Part shown: piece after piece, positions 8,440-16,678 of the stretch
How the letters are laid out: each line of letters starts with the position of its first letter
How positions within the stretch are numbered: the stretch's first letter is position 1
Assembly (NCBI GenBank): GCA_937905835.1
Contig: CALCXK010000069.1
Coordinates: 7,576 to 71,575 of the forward strand
Source of the DNA: an uncultured Ilumatobacter sp.
Lineage (GTDB): Bacteria; Actinomycetota; Acidimicrobiia; Acidimicrobiales; Ilumatobacteraceae
DNA length: 64,000 bases
Direction of reading: 5' to 3'
Translations under genes and position numbers: made by a program
Notes under the pieces: generated by a model
The model's input: only the letters and a program-made list of their open reading frames with translations
The model's database searches: none
What the model was told of the DNA's origin: nothing

Positions 8440-9784
8440 CCATGTCAGGGTGCAGCGTGCAGAACAAGCTGTAGCTACCAGGATTGTCGAAGGTGAGCTC
8501 GAAGTTGCTGCCGGGTGTCAGTAGGCCGGAGTCGAAGTCGGCAAGTGACGGAGCGTCAGGGGTGCCTGCGGAGACCGTGTGCGGCACGCTGTCGACGTTG
8601 TTGAAGAACAGCGGTTGACCGGTCTTCACCGTGAGGTTGCCGCCGTACAGAAAGTCGGCGATCACTGACTGTTTGGCGCCTTCAGGAAAGTCGGAGCCCT
8701 GAACGAGCCGACTCTCTTGGATCAGTGCCGGGTCGATGATCGGCTGGATCGACGAGTTCCACATGCCGAACACGCCGAGTTGGTTGTCGAAGTCGTCAGC
8801 AACCCACGCATGCAACATCCAGCCGAGGGATGCCGAGAAGTTGCCGCCAGCTTTTTCGCACTCGGACTTGGGCACGAACGTGTCTCGACCCCGCTCTGCG
8901 CCGCGGCACAGGTTGTAGTGGATGTGCCAGTTGTCGAGCGGTCCGACGAAGGTCTCGGGGTGACTGTTGCCGATGATCTCGGGCGGGATGATGAATGCCG
9001 TGCCCACCAGCACGAGCGGTTTGCCGTTCCAGGCGCCGTTCTCGCAGAACCCGAGCGGGCCGTTCGGCATGGAGCCGTCGGCCAGGGCATACAGCAGAAT
9101 CTCAGGCTCGCCGGGGTCGAACCCATTGAGGATTGATTCGACCTTGTAGAAGTGCGAACCCATGTTTGCCGTCTGGGTGCGGTCACTGATGTAGCCCTCG
9201 GCGCACGCCGTGTTCACGTCCCTGTGGGCTTCGGCGAAGGCGTTCAGCTCGTCGAGTTGCGCAACGAGTTGGTCGAGTTCGTCGGCCGTCATCTGGAGGT
9301 CGTCGGGGACGGCTTCGCCACTCGCTGCAAGCGCCTTGAGTTCTTGGCGGGAGCAGGTGCGTACTTCGTCTTGGCATCGGACTGCGCCGACGATGGGGCC
9401 CTCGACGAGCGATGGCACGACGCCTTCGGAGTGCTCTCGGAAGACGTAGCGGGAGTAGCCGGGGGCGCCTCCGGCCTGGAAGGTGAGGCCCCGCGGGAAC
9501 TGGATGTCGGCGCCCACCTGGTCGAACGCAGCGGCCTGGGCGATGTACTCGTTGACCTGTTCGATGGTTTGTACTTCAACGGGATCAATCGTCGTGGTGG
9601 TGTCGATTGGCGCTGTGGCCGGTGGTTCGGTTGAGGAGGGCGCATCGGTGGGTGGGTTCGTCGCCGGAGCTGTTGCTGACGGCGGCTCGGTTGCGCCAGT
9701 CGATACTTCCTGAGCGCTTGCCGAGCAGGCCGCGATCGCCAGTGCAGCCGCGATCAATGGCGCAGTCATCTTCATTCGTTGCAT
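8414..9784 (-). CDS. Lipoprotein with C-terminal cupredoxin (blue copper) domain
   Basis: This protein of about 456 residues is exported. It begins with a lipoprotein signal whose lipobox is AIAAC. A Thr/Pro/Ser-rich linker follows, then a large middle region I do not recognise, holding several cysteines and histidines. The last 70 residues are a cupredoxin domain: VPHTV supplies a His ligand, and FCTLHPDM supplies the Cys-His-Met set of a type 1 copper site. Start ATG 9784 was chosen because it leads directly into the signal peptide; in-frame sequence upstream is not signal-like. It could act in electron transfer or copper handling at the outer face of the membrane. Confidence 0.75.
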   Translation of the reverse strand: MQRMKMTAPLIAAALAIAACSASAQEVSTGATEPPSATAPATNPPTDAPSSTEPPATAPIDTTTTIDPVEVQTIEQVNEYIAQAAAFDQVGADIQFPRGLTFQAGGAPGYSRYVFREHSEGVVPSLVEGPIVGAVRCQDEVRTCSRQELKALAASGEAVPDDLQMTADELDQLVAQLDELNAFAEAHRDVNTACAEGYISDRTQTANMGSHFYKVESILNGFDPGEPEILLYALADGSMPNGPLGFCENGAWNGKPLVLVGTAFIIPPEIIGNSHPETFVGPLDNWHIHYNLCRGAERGRDTFVPKSECEKAGGNFSASLGWMLHAWVADDFDNQLGVFGMWNSSIQPIIDPALIQESRLVQGSDFPEGAKQSVIADFLYGGNLTVKTGQPLFFNNVDSVPHTVSAGTPDAPSLADFDSGLLTPGSNFELTFDNPGSYSLFCTLHPDMVANVTVTE

Positions 9785-9838
9785 GTGGCACACCCCAAGT
9801 CGTTCGGCCTGTCTTGGCCCGAGAGTAGCCTCGCAGCC

Positions 9839-10210
9839 ATGGAACTCACTGTGCTGGGCAATATTGTTCGTCATGCGATCGATCACGTCGAGGTGTTCCC
9901 CGCACCGAAGAACATCTCGTCGGTGACCTTGACGAATGAAGAACTCTGCTCGATGTGTCCGGTTACCGAGCAGCCGGACCTCTCCGATGTCGTGATCGAA
10001 TACGTTCCTGGAGAGTGGTGCGTCGAGTCGAAGAGCCTCAAGCTCTACCTGTGGGGTTTTCGCGACCGGGCAGTCTTTGCTGAGGCACTCGCCGCCGAGA
10101 TTGCCGGCGAAATCATGACCACGGCGAAACCGCAGCGCGTCACAGTCACCCTGACGCAGCGACCACGGGGTGGCATCGAAGTGCGCGCGGTGAGCGAACT
10201 GACCGCCTGA
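9839..10210 (+). CDS. queF: PreQ0 reductase (7-cyano-7-deazaguanine reductase)
   Basis: This 123-residue enzyme is the short, single-domain (YkvM-type) form of QueF. It reduces preQ0 to preQ1 with NADPH for queuosine in tRNA. The nucleophilic cysteine lies in CPVTEQPD (usually CPVTGQPD) and the family signature ESKSLKLY is intact. The start MELTVLG at 9839 was chosen over an in-frame ATG at 9779, which reaches into the promoter of the divergent gene. I see no other queuosine gene and no preQ1 riboswitch nearby. Confidence 0.9.
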   Translation: MELTVLGNIVRHAIDHVEVFPAPKNISSVTLTNEELCSMCPVTEQPDLSDVVIEYVPGEWCVESKSLKLYLWGFRDRAVFAEALAAEIAGEIMTTAKPQRVTVTLTQRPRGGIEVRAVSELTA

Positions 10211-10213
10211 AAT

Positions 10214-11362
10214 TCAGCGGGTGGTTACGTTTCCGGCCATGACTTCGGAGCGCAGTTCGTTGAGTTGCTCGCGCAACCCTTCGGAGATGGCGTTGCCTTG
10301 CTCGTGGAATGGCGCGATGTCGACCGCACCGTTTTCGAGCGTGCCGACGAACTGTCCGCCAATTTCTCTGAGGATGATCGACCGTTCGACTGCCTCAACA
10401 ATTGCCACGTCGAAGTTCTTGATGACCGAGGTCAGGTAGACCGATCTGGCAATCGGGTTCGCTTTGAAGAGGTCGTTGTCGATGCCGATGATCCGAACCG
10501 ACTCGGCTGACGCGAGGGCCACCTCCGCCGAGCCGAGCCCGACGTCGCCGGCAACCGGAAAGATAGTGTCGGCTCCTTGCGCGACGAAGTCGATCGCGAT
10601 GTCCGCTCCGACCTTGGGGTCATCGAGGCTGCCAACGAATCGTCCGTTGGTGCCGTCCCAGCCGAGGACCTCCACGCTGGTCCCGGCCTCGCGGTTGTAG
10701 AAGGAGACGCCTGTGATGAACCCATCCATTGTCCGCGTGAACGGTTCGATGTTGAGACCCGCATACGTGGCAACCACACCGGTCTTGGTGGTGGCGCCCG
10801 CCAGGTATCCGGCCAGGAACGCTGGCTCGGTGGCATTGAACGTCAGCTCCATCATGTTGTCGATCCGATTGGGATAGTCGTAGTCGACGATTGCGAAGCG
10901 TTGATCGATGTGGTTGTTGGCTGCGACTTCTGCAGCATTGGCAAGGCGGACGCTCGATGCAACGATCAGTGAGCATCCGTCGTCGACGAATCCATCGAAG
11001 CTCGCTCCGTAGTCGGCCTCGGTTGCCGGTTCGGTGAAGGCGGCAGTGACGCCGAACTGAGCAGCGGCGCGCGTCGTGCCGGTAACAACCGATCGGTTCT
11101 GCAGGCTGGTCGGGTCGACGTCGAGCACCACGCAGACCGATCCGGCACCGGGTGTCGTCGGCGTACCGCCGCCGAGAGTGAGCATGTTCTCTGCCAGGTT
11201 TTCGGTCACCGACGGAGTCGTCGTGCTGTCGTCGAGTTCGGCATCGCCGTCTGGGTCGACCGAGCCGGCACCGTTGATCGTTGTCTCGGTGCCATCACTG
11301 CCGTCGGTGTTGCACGCGCTGAGGAGCACGCTGGCTGCGATGCCGAGAACGCACAACTTCAT
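10214..11362 (-). CDS. BMP/PnrA-type substrate-binding lipoprotein (orphan)
   Basis: This 382-residue protein has a lipoprotein signal (MKLCVLGIAASVLLSAC), an acidic Thr/Ser-rich linker and a periplasmic-binding-protein-like domain of the basic membrane protein family. Recognisable pieces are ATEADYGASFDGFVDDG, FNATEPAFLAGYLAG and IGIDND. Relatives bind nucleosides for ABC import or act as sensors. No transporter genes are adjacent, unlike the homologue at 49 kb. Start ATG 11362 was chosen for the signal peptide; a long upstream in-frame extension overlaps the divergent gene and is rejected. Confidence 0.8.
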   Translation of the reverse strand: MKLCVLGIAASVLLSACNTDGSDGTETTINGAGSVDPDGDAELDDSTTTPSVTENLAENMLTLGGGTPTTPGAGSVCVVLDVDPTSLQNRSVVTGTTRAAAQFGVTAAFTEPATEADYGASFDGFVDDGCSLIVASSVRLANAAEVAANNHIDQRFAIVDYDYPNRIDNMMELTFNATEPAFLAGYLAGATTKTGVVATYAGLNIEPFTRTMDGFITGVSFYNREAGTSVEVLGWDGTNGRFVGSLDDPKVGADIAIDFVAQGADTIFPVAGDVGLGSAEVALASAESVRIIGIDNDLFKANPIARSVYLTSVIKNFDVAIVEAVERSIILREIGGQFVGTLENGAVDIAPFHEQGNAISEGLREQLNELRSEVMAGNVTTR

Positions 11363-11552
11363 TGTCGAGATCACGTTCGGGCTGTCTCCGTGTTCGCAGG
11401 GGACTGAGAAATGGCTGATCTGCATCTCGGAACAGTCAATGCAGACTGTCGCTCGATGCAACACGGGATGATACCGCTCGCGGCCGGAGCGCGATCGGTT
11501 GCTGCGGGTATGGCTCGGCGCCGACCGTTCGGGGCCGTATCGTTGCAGTGCC

Positions 11553-12554
11553 ATGTCGATGTCAGCACCAGAATCGAGATGCAGTGCCTGGCAGTTGTTT
11601 CTCCGGCGGGTCACCGTCATGTGCGTGCTGCTTGTCGTGGCGTACAGCGGCGTCAAGGCTGTCGCCGAATACTTCGGTGGTGGCAGCACCGACGCCGGCA
11701 CGACCGTTCCTGCGCTGAGCACGATCGTGCCGACAGGGGCCGTGGTGATCAACACGCTTGCCGGCGAGGCGGAAGTTCCCAACGTTGCAAACATCGAGCA
11801 GGCCGAAGATGAGCCGCGGCAAACCGATCCTCCGGCTACCGAAGTCGAAGCAGTTACGCCTCGCGTCGACGGCCCGCCTACAGCTGACAACCCGGCTCGC
11901 GTGTACATCGTTGGCGACAGCGACGCCGGAACGTTCGGGCCGTACCTTCGGCAGCTCATCGACGGAACGACCGTCGCAACCACGCAGCTCAACTACAAGG
12001 TGTCGTCAGGCCTCGCCCGGCCCGATTTCTACAACTGGCCGGAAGAACTCGCTGTGGCGCTTCCGGCAGCCGACCCGGACATCATCGTCGCCACGTTCGG
12101 CGGCAACGATGCGCAGGGTCTGTCCGCGTTCCAGGAGGAGCTGGAGTTCGTCATTGGTGATCCGGTGAGCAACGAAGCGGAGTGGAGTGCCGAGTACACG
12201 AAGCGAGCCGGCGACGTGATGGATCTCCTCCTCGAAGGTGGGCGGACCGTCATCTGGGTCGGCATTCCCAACGACGACAATCCCGACGTCACGGCGCGCC
12301 TGACCATTCAAGATCGGGCTGCAAAAGCCGCTGCTGCCGCACGGCCTGGCGTGACCTTCATCGACACCTGGGCTCGATTCTCTGGACGCGACGGAAACTG
12401 GGCCGAGTTCGTGATCGACCCTCGTGATGGCGAAGGCAAAGACGTGCGCGCTGCCGACGGGTTCCATCTCAACGTGAACGGCGCTGAGATCCTCGCACTC
12501 GACATCGCTCAGGTCATTCGCGACGATCTTCGCGCCCGCGGCGCCAGCATCTGA
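11553..12554 (+). CDS. Membrane-anchored SGNH-family hydrolase
   Basis: This protein of about 333 residues has one N-terminal transmembrane segment (VMCVLLVVAYSGVKAVAEYF), a Thr/Glu/Pro-rich linker and an SGNH hydrolase domain. The blocks are GDSDAGTFGPYL (Ser/Asp block I), FGGND (Asn block), and DGFHLN with the catalytic Asp/His. It resembles DUF459-type SGNH proteins thought to act on cell-wall or polysaccharide acyl groups; the substrate is unknown. The start is ATG 11553 or 11559. It diverges from the BMP lipoprotein gene across about 190 bp. Confidence 0.75.
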   Translation: MSMSAPESRCSAWQLFLRRVTVMCVLLVVAYSGVKAVAEYFGGGSTDAGTTVPALSTIVPTGAVVINTLAGEAEVPNVANIEQAEDEPRQTDPPATEVEAVTPRVDGPPTADNPARVYIVGDSDAGTFGPYLRQLIDGTTVATTQLNYKVSSGLARPDFYNWPEELAVALPAADPDIIVATFGGNDAQGLSAFQEELEFVIGDPVSNEAEWSAEYTKRAGDVMDLLLEGGRTVIWVGIPNDDNPDVTARLTIQDRAAKAAAAARPGVTFIDTWARFSGRDGNWAEFVIDPRDGEGKDVRAADGFHLNVNGAEILALDIAQVIRDDLRARGASI

Positions 12555-12594
12555 TCCCGCAGTACCGACCGGCGCGGCCCGGCGCCACGCGGTG

Positions 12595-13356
12595 CTACTG
12601 CTGTTGGCCGCGTGCCTGGATGGCGACTCGTCGTGATTCGATTTGGGCGGGGGAAAAGTGCGTCCGGCTCCACGCTCGACCGTCCCGGGCCTCGGTCTCC
12701 CACTGGTCGTCGTCTGTGGCGATCGCGTGGTAGGTGGAACGGATTTGGCGCACACCGGCCTGCTCGTTGCCGCTGATGTCGTTGGCGAGCTGGCGGGTGA
12801 ATGGGAGCAGCTCAGCGTGGGCGACGACATGGTTGACAAGACCAAAGGCCAGTGCTTCGTCAGCCAGCATGAAGTTGCCCGTGAAGCTCATCTCTCGGGC
12901 GCGCCGCACACCAATCGCCTGGGGGAGCAGCACGGTGAGGCCCCATCCGGGCATCACGCCCACCCGGGCGTGGGTGTCGCCGAACTTGGCGTGTTCGCTC
13001 GCCACGAGGAAGTCGCAGTTGAGTGCGAGTTCGAAGCCGCCCGTGATTGCGACGCCGTTGATCGCGCCGATGATCGGCTTCGTGACGTGCGGGAACGGCC
13101 CGCGACCGCGGGAGCCGGTGCCGCCGAGGTTCCCGCCCGTCGACCCGAGTTCCTTGAGATCGAGGCCAGCGCAGAACGCCGGGTCGGTGCCGGTGAGGAC
13201 GATGACGTCGACGTCTTCGCTGGCCTCAGCCTGGCGCAGCCGATCGGGGAGGAGGCGCAGGACGTCACTCGACAGCGCGTTGCGCGCATCAGGCCGGTTC
13301 AACGTGATTGTCGCGATCCGTTCGGAGATGTCGAGCAGGACATGATCCTCAGCCAT
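12595..13356 (-). CDS. Enoyl-CoA hydratase/isomerase family protein
   Basis: This 253-residue crotonase-fold protein acts on acyl-CoA thioesters. The oxyanion-hole segments are AFCAGLDLKELG and the NGVAITGGFELALNCD block; RVGVMPGWGLTVLLPQ follows. Its likely role is fatty-acid or related acyl-CoA degradation. The start ATG 13356 (MAEDHV) fits family alignments better than the ATG 24 bases upstream. The exact reaction cannot be told from these motifs. Confidence 0.85.
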   Translation of the reverse strand: MAEDHVLLDISERIATITLNRPDARNALSSDVLRLLPDRLRQAEASEDVDVIVLTGTDPAFCAGLDLKELGSTGGNLGGTGSRGRGPFPHVTKPIIGAINGVAITGGFELALNCDFLVASEHAKFGDTHARVGVMPGWGLTVLLPQAIGVRRAREMSFTGNFMLADEALAFGLVNHVVAHAELLPFTRQLANDISGNEQAGVRQIRSTYHAIATDDDQWETEARDGRAWSRTHFSPAQIESRRVAIQARGQQQ

Positions 13357-13425
13357 TTCTCCATCTTTACCGAGATACAACGTCGGCCCGGCAACGTTGC
13401 GACGTATCTGTGTGGAGGGTGTCTC

Positions 13426-14043
13426 TTAGTCGTTGGGTAAGAAGTCGAGGCCGAGGTCGCCGAGCTTCACGAGGGTGGACGCAATCCAGCTTCCGAGCAC
13501 ACCGAAGTGTTCATCAAGGAGCGAGTTGGTGCCGTCAGCGACCGTCTCGTCGGCCAACTCGTACAAACCCTCGTAGTTGATCTCGATCGCGTGCTCGGTC
13601 GGAGGGGGCACAGCAGTGTCGATGTCGCCGGGGTCCGGGTACCCGACCTCGGCGGTCAAGCCGGCGCGCTCGAGTCGATCGTCCCCGACGAGTGGGCTCT
13701 GCTCAGGCACTGTGGCAGAGATCTGCTTGGGATCTGCTGGGCCGACGAGTTGCTGGACCCGCAGGACAATCTCCATCTCGATCGCTGGGCGTTGCTCGAG
13801 GATCTCTTCGAGGCACCACTGCCGATATGCGGCCTGGCTCCAGGCCGGCCAGTCGAACGTGATGTGAGCAACGATGCGAGGCGGTTCGCCTTCGCCGGGC
13901 AGGCCGTAGCTGGTCTCCCAGGTGAGATCGCCGGACAGGACATCCGACTGGAAGTGCTCTTCGAATGCTTGGCGTTCGAGAAAGGCCGACTCGAAGGCAT
14001 CGCGCAGCGCGCTGATGGCGTCGGTGAACACATGGTCGAGCAT
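13426..14043 (-). CDS. Protein of unknown function, 205 residues
   Basis: I do not recognise this protein. It is acidic, soluble and has no signal peptide or membrane segment. The first half looks alpha/beta, with FTDAISALRDAFESAFLERQ helices and a strand with HITFDWPAWSQ. The centre is Pro/Asp-rich and the C-terminus is helical. It lies between two crotonase genes, convergent with neither, and may share a promoter region with the crotonase gene starting at 14139. A real gene is likely because it is long and fills the gap exactly. Confidence 0.6.
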   Translation of the reverse strand: MLDHVFTDAISALRDAFESAFLERQAFEEHFQSDVLSGDLTWETSYGLPGEGEPPRIVAHITFDWPAWSQAAYRQWCLEEILEQRPAIEMEIVLRVQQLVGPADPKQISATVPEQSPLVGDDRLERAGLTAEVGYPDPGDIDTAVPPPTEHAIEINYEGLYELADETVADGTNSLLDEHFGVLGSWIASTLVKLGDLGLDFLPND

Positions 14044-14138
14044 CAGGAGTCAGGCTACGTCGATTCTGACGTTGCCCGATTCGCTACCGCCGCCGCCGGG
14101 CCTGCAGTTGAAGGTGGCTGGCATGCCAAGATCACCAG

Positions 14139-14891
14139 ATGTCCTACGTTCTCACCGACATTGCCGATCGCGTGGCCACCCTCACGCTCAACAACCCAGA
14201 CGAGCGCAACACCATGACTGCACCAATGGTCGAGGAGATCGTTGCTGCCATGGATGCGTTCGAAGCCGACGAGGGCGTGGGCGCCGTCGTGGTCACCGGG
14301 ACGCCCCCGGCGTTCTGTGCAGGAGCGAACCTCGGCAACCTCGCCGAGGCGACCGGTGAGAGCCTCGGTGTCATCTACGAGGGGTTTCTGCGGATCGCTC
14401 GCTCGCCCCTGCCAACGTTGGCAGCCGTCAACGGTGCAGCGGTCGGAGCCGGTATGAATCTGGCGCTTGGTTGCGACGTTCGCATCTGCTCGGATCGCGC
14501 CAAACTCGACACGCGCTTCCTTCAGCTCGGGATCCACCCCGGAGGCGGGCACACGTGGATGTTCCGCCGCATCGCTGGCCCGCAAGCTGCGATGGCTGCA
14601 GTAATTTACGGACAGGTACTCGACGGTCAGGAAGCCGAACGAGTCGGTCTCGCCTACAAGTCGGTGCCGGACGAGGATCTGCTCGAGTACGCACACGAGT
14701 TCGCGGCCAAAGCTGCATCGGTGCCGCGCCAGCTTGCGATCGAAGCGAAGCAGACGATCCTCGACATGGTCGACGTTGAAAATCATCCCGACGCTGTGGC
14801 GCGCGAACTGATCCCGCAGCTCTGGAGCACCAAGCAGCCGTGGTTCGCCGAGCGCCTCGAAGCGCTTCAGGCCCGTATCTCAAAGAAGTGA
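14139..14891 (+). CDS. Enoyl-CoA hydratase/isomerase family protein
   Basis: This second crotonase-fold protein has 250 residues. PAFCAGANLGNL and VNGAAVGAGMNLALGCDVRI form the oxyanion hole, and LQLGIHPGGGHTWMFRRIAG is the catalytic loop, where glycine-rich sequence replaces the usual glutamate-containing segment, so hydratase activity is not assured. Isomerase or another crotonase reaction is possible. It is only moderately similar to the crotonase at 12.6-13.4 kb, so this is not a recent duplication. Confidence 0.82.
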   Translation: MSYVLTDIADRVATLTLNNPDERNTMTAPMVEEIVAAMDAFEADEGVGAVVVTGTPPAFCAGANLGNLAEATGESLGVIYEGFLRIARSPLPTLAAVNGAAVGAGMNLALGCDVRICSDRAKLDTRFLQLGIHPGGGHTWMFRRIAGPQAAMAAVIYGQVLDGQEAERVGLAYKSVPDEDLLEYAHEFAAKAASVPRQLAIEAKQTILDMVDVENHPDAVARELIPQLWSTKQPWFAERLEALQARISKK

Positions 14892-14997
14892 CTCATCGCG
14901 CTCCCGGGCGCCGGTTTTCTCTGCGCGAATCGGCACACCAGGTGAGTTCTTGATTCACAGAGTGGTCAGAAGTTGCGATCTCGTATCTGCTGACATA

Positions 14998-15014
14998 TGC
15001 GCGACAATCGCGCA
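14998..15014. other. Perfect 7-bp hairpin in the gap after the crotonase gene
   Basis: TGCGCGA and TCGCGCA flank a CAA loop, about 107 bp after the crotonase stop and 150 bp before the small basic protein gene. It could be a terminator without U-run or a protein-binding site. The rest of the 14892-15163 gap holds the palindrome at 15110 and no gene that I can see. Confidence 0.3.
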
Positions 15015-15109
15015 GAACCGTTACACGGATTTCTTCAATGGGACACATGGTTTGCAGTAGCGTGATGTCCGTAAGCAACCGAAACCACAGCGCTGCAGAG
15101 CTGTCAAAT

Positions 15110-15127
15110 CGCTGGTGAACACCAGCG
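15110..15127. promoter_or_regulatory. Perfect palindrome upstream of the small basic protein gene
   Basis: CGCTGGTG and CACCAGCG are exact inverted repeats separated by AA, centred about 45 bp before the ATG at 15164. The symmetry and position suit a dimeric repressor operator or a 5' leader hairpin. No regulator gene lies beside it. Confidence 0.4.
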
Positions 15128-15163
15128 GAACGGCAGTGAAACGGCGAAAAGCAGGAGGTAGCA

Positions 15164-15502
15164 ATGAGCCAACGCCACCGGGATCTCGAAATCCCCATGC
15201 AGGTCAAGCAAGAGGTTCGAGCGCACGCTCATTCAGAGCGGCATCGGATCCACGTGGAGCTGCAGCACGCTGCGAAGGAAATTTCCGGCGGGATCGACCC
15301 GGCAGACCTCCACGAGCCGGGTGAGGCATGGAAGCCCATGCACCACCACGATGCCGAGGTGGCGAAGAGTAAGTTGGCCAAGCACTCTGCACCCAAGCGT
15401 CACTGGAAGACCAAGATGTGGAAGCGCCGCACGGCGATGCGACAAGATCGCGCTGCCGCAATCCGCCAGGCGCGCGACAACTCTGGCCTCGTTATCTACT
15501 GA
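15164..15502 (+). CDS. Small basic histidine-rich protein of unknown function
   Basis: This 112-residue protein has a strong Shine-Dalgarno sequence (AGGAGGT, 4 bases before ATG), so translation is likely efficient. The product is rich in His, Lys and Arg (for example HHHDAEVAKSKLAKHS and KTKMWKRR) and has no membrane segment or cysteine. Basic character suggests nucleic-acid or metal binding, but I do not recognise the family. It is a single-gene unit with a palindrome upstream and a hairpin directly after the stop. Confidence 0.65.
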   Translation: MSQRHRDLEIPMQVKQEVRAHAHSERHRIHVELQHAAKEISGGIDPADLHEPGEAWKPMHHHDAEVAKSKLAKHSAPKRHWKTKMWKRRTAMRQDRAAAIRQARDNSGLVIY

Positions 15503-15503
15503 A

Positions 15504-15521
15504 CGTCGTCAACCGACGACG
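15504..15521 (+). terminator. Hairpin directly after the small basic protein gene
   Basis: CGTCGTC and GACGACG pair perfectly around AACC, one base after the stop codon. It is the expected place for a rho-independent-like terminator, although no U-run follows. Confidence 0.5.
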
Positions 15522-15538
15522 GACTATCTGTCGGCGGG

Positions 15539-15566
15539 CTGATCAACGCAACCAGGCGTTGATCAG
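15539..15566. terminator. Perfect 11-bp inverted repeat overlapping the GNAT stop codon
   Basis: CTGATCAACGC and GCGTTGATCAG flank a 6-base loop. The repeat lies where the small basic protein gene and the GNAT gene converge. Its right arm encodes the last residues of the GNAT protein. It can fold in transcripts from both strands, so a bidirectional terminator is the simplest reading. Confidence 0.55.
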
Positions 15567-16166
15567 TTCGTCGCTGCGGGCATGCCATTCTTCGACTGTC
15601 ATTCCGTAGCGAATGTGATCTTCCCATTTGCCGTTGATTTCAAGGTAGCGCTGGGCGATTCCTTCGTCCCGGATTGCCAGTTTCTCCATGACGCGTCTGC
15701 TGTTCGTATTCCGAGGCACGATGCAGATCTCGATGCGATGCAACTCGAGCGTTTCAAACGCATAGCGAATCAACGCCAAGACTCCTTCGGCCACGTACCC
15801 GTGTCCGGCCTGGCGCTGATCGACCCAGTAGCCAATCGTGCCGGACTGCATGGCACCCCGGACGACGTTGTTTAAGTTGACTTCACCGGCGATCTGGTCA
15901 TCGATGAACAGGCCGAACTGGTAGGCGATGCCGACCGACCGGTCGCGGTCACGTTGTGCGCAGCGGGCGCTAAATGCTGACCGCTCGACGGTCGGGTCAG
16001 GCAGGCTTGGGTTGCGACGAGGTTCCCACACAGTGAGCCATTCCTCGTTGTGCGCACGGACCTCGCTCCACGCACGAAAGTCGCCAGCAGCCAGCGGTCG
16101 CATCACGATGCGATGGCCGAGGAGGCGGACGGGCGCAGACGGGCGCGACGGATGCCTCACTGGCAT
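15543..16166 (-). CDS. GNAT acetyltransferase, RimJ/RimL type
   Basis: This 207-residue protein of the GNAT superfamily transfers acetyl from acetyl-CoA to an amine, often a protein N-terminus. The RLLGHRIVMRPL start, the GYWVDQRQAGHGYVAEG acetyl-CoA-binding loop and VPRNTNSRRVMEKL are typical of the RimJ/RimL group. Start ATG 16166 was chosen; it overlaps the end of the upstream Ppx-like gene by 10 bp, so the gene is the last member of the overlapping run that begins with mocA. The target is unknown. Confidence 0.82.
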   Translation of the reverse strand: MPVRHPSRPSAPVRLLGHRIVMRPLAAGDFRAWSEVRAHNEEWLTVWEPRRNPSLPDPTVERSAFSARCAQRDRDRSVGIAYQFGLFIDDQIAGEVNLNNVVRGAMQSGTIGYWVDQRQAGHGYVAEGVLALIRYAFETLELHRIEICIVPRNTNSRRVMEKLAIRDEGIAQRYLEINGKWEDHIRYGMTVEEWHARSDELINAWLR

Positions 16167-16678
16167 GTCGAAGGTGTGTCGTCGTGGATCTGCATGTCGT
16201 CCTGAATGGCCAGGCGGTCGAGGTCCAATCGTCGCATGATTGCCAGCACGATGCACAGCGTGCCGATGATCGTGTCGACATCGCTGGACGCGAGCCCAGG
16301 GTTGTGTAACCGCTCAGCTCTCGGTTCCGCGACCAGCGTCCGGAAGACCTCGTCTGCATCGGCCCGCTGCAGGTGATAGCCGGTTGGCACGTATTCGTTG
16401 CCGAGTTCGACGCGCGCCAATCCGACAGCGTGCGGGCCGGTCGCGGTCACTGATGACGCGGCGAGAACCGATGGCGCTGCCACAACGATGTCATCGAAGT
16501 AGTCGTGGATGAAACCGAGTGCGTTGGTGAGGTGCGTCGGAGACGGCTTGTCACGTTGCTCGAGTACGCCATCAAACAAAGACTGCGGGCCAAGGGGAAT
16601 CGTCCACTCTCCGCTCCCGGTCATCGAGATGTCGACCTGGTCGTCGCCGATTGCCACGAAGAGCTCACCGGGAGTCAT
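16157..16678 (-). CDS. Shortened Ppx/GppA-like protein
   Basis: This 173-residue protein matches only the C-terminal part of the Ppx/GppA exopolyphosphatase domain. WTIPLGPQSLFDGVL corresponds to the segment after the family's GGGS motif, GLASSDVDTIIGTLCIVLAIM to the P-GL-x-x-RADVI helix, and LAIQDD to the strand near the end. The usual N-terminal half, with the phosphate-binding loop and the catalytic glutamate, is missing. It starts in an ATGA overlap with the DUF501 gene, and a DUF501-ppx pairing is standard in actinobacteria, so context supports the assignment. It is probably not an active exopolyphosphatase. Confidence 0.6.
   Translation of the reverse strand: MTPGELFVAIGDDQVDISMTGSGEWTIPLGPQSLFDGVLEQRDKPSPTHLTNALGFIHDYFDDIVVAAPSVLAASSVTATGPHAVGLARVELGNEYVPTGYHLQRADADEVFRTLVAEPRAERLHNPGLASSDVDTIIGTLCIVLAIMRRLDLDRLAIQDDMQIHDDTPSTCQ

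Noticed and set aside
9787..9838. Possible preQ1 riboswitch before queF
   Set aside because: The gap is short and shows no preQ1 aptamer core that I can fold.
11363..11992. Long N-terminal extension of the BMP-type lipoprotein frame
   Set aside because: It would overlap the divergent SGNH gene and hide the lipoprotein signal that starts at 11362.
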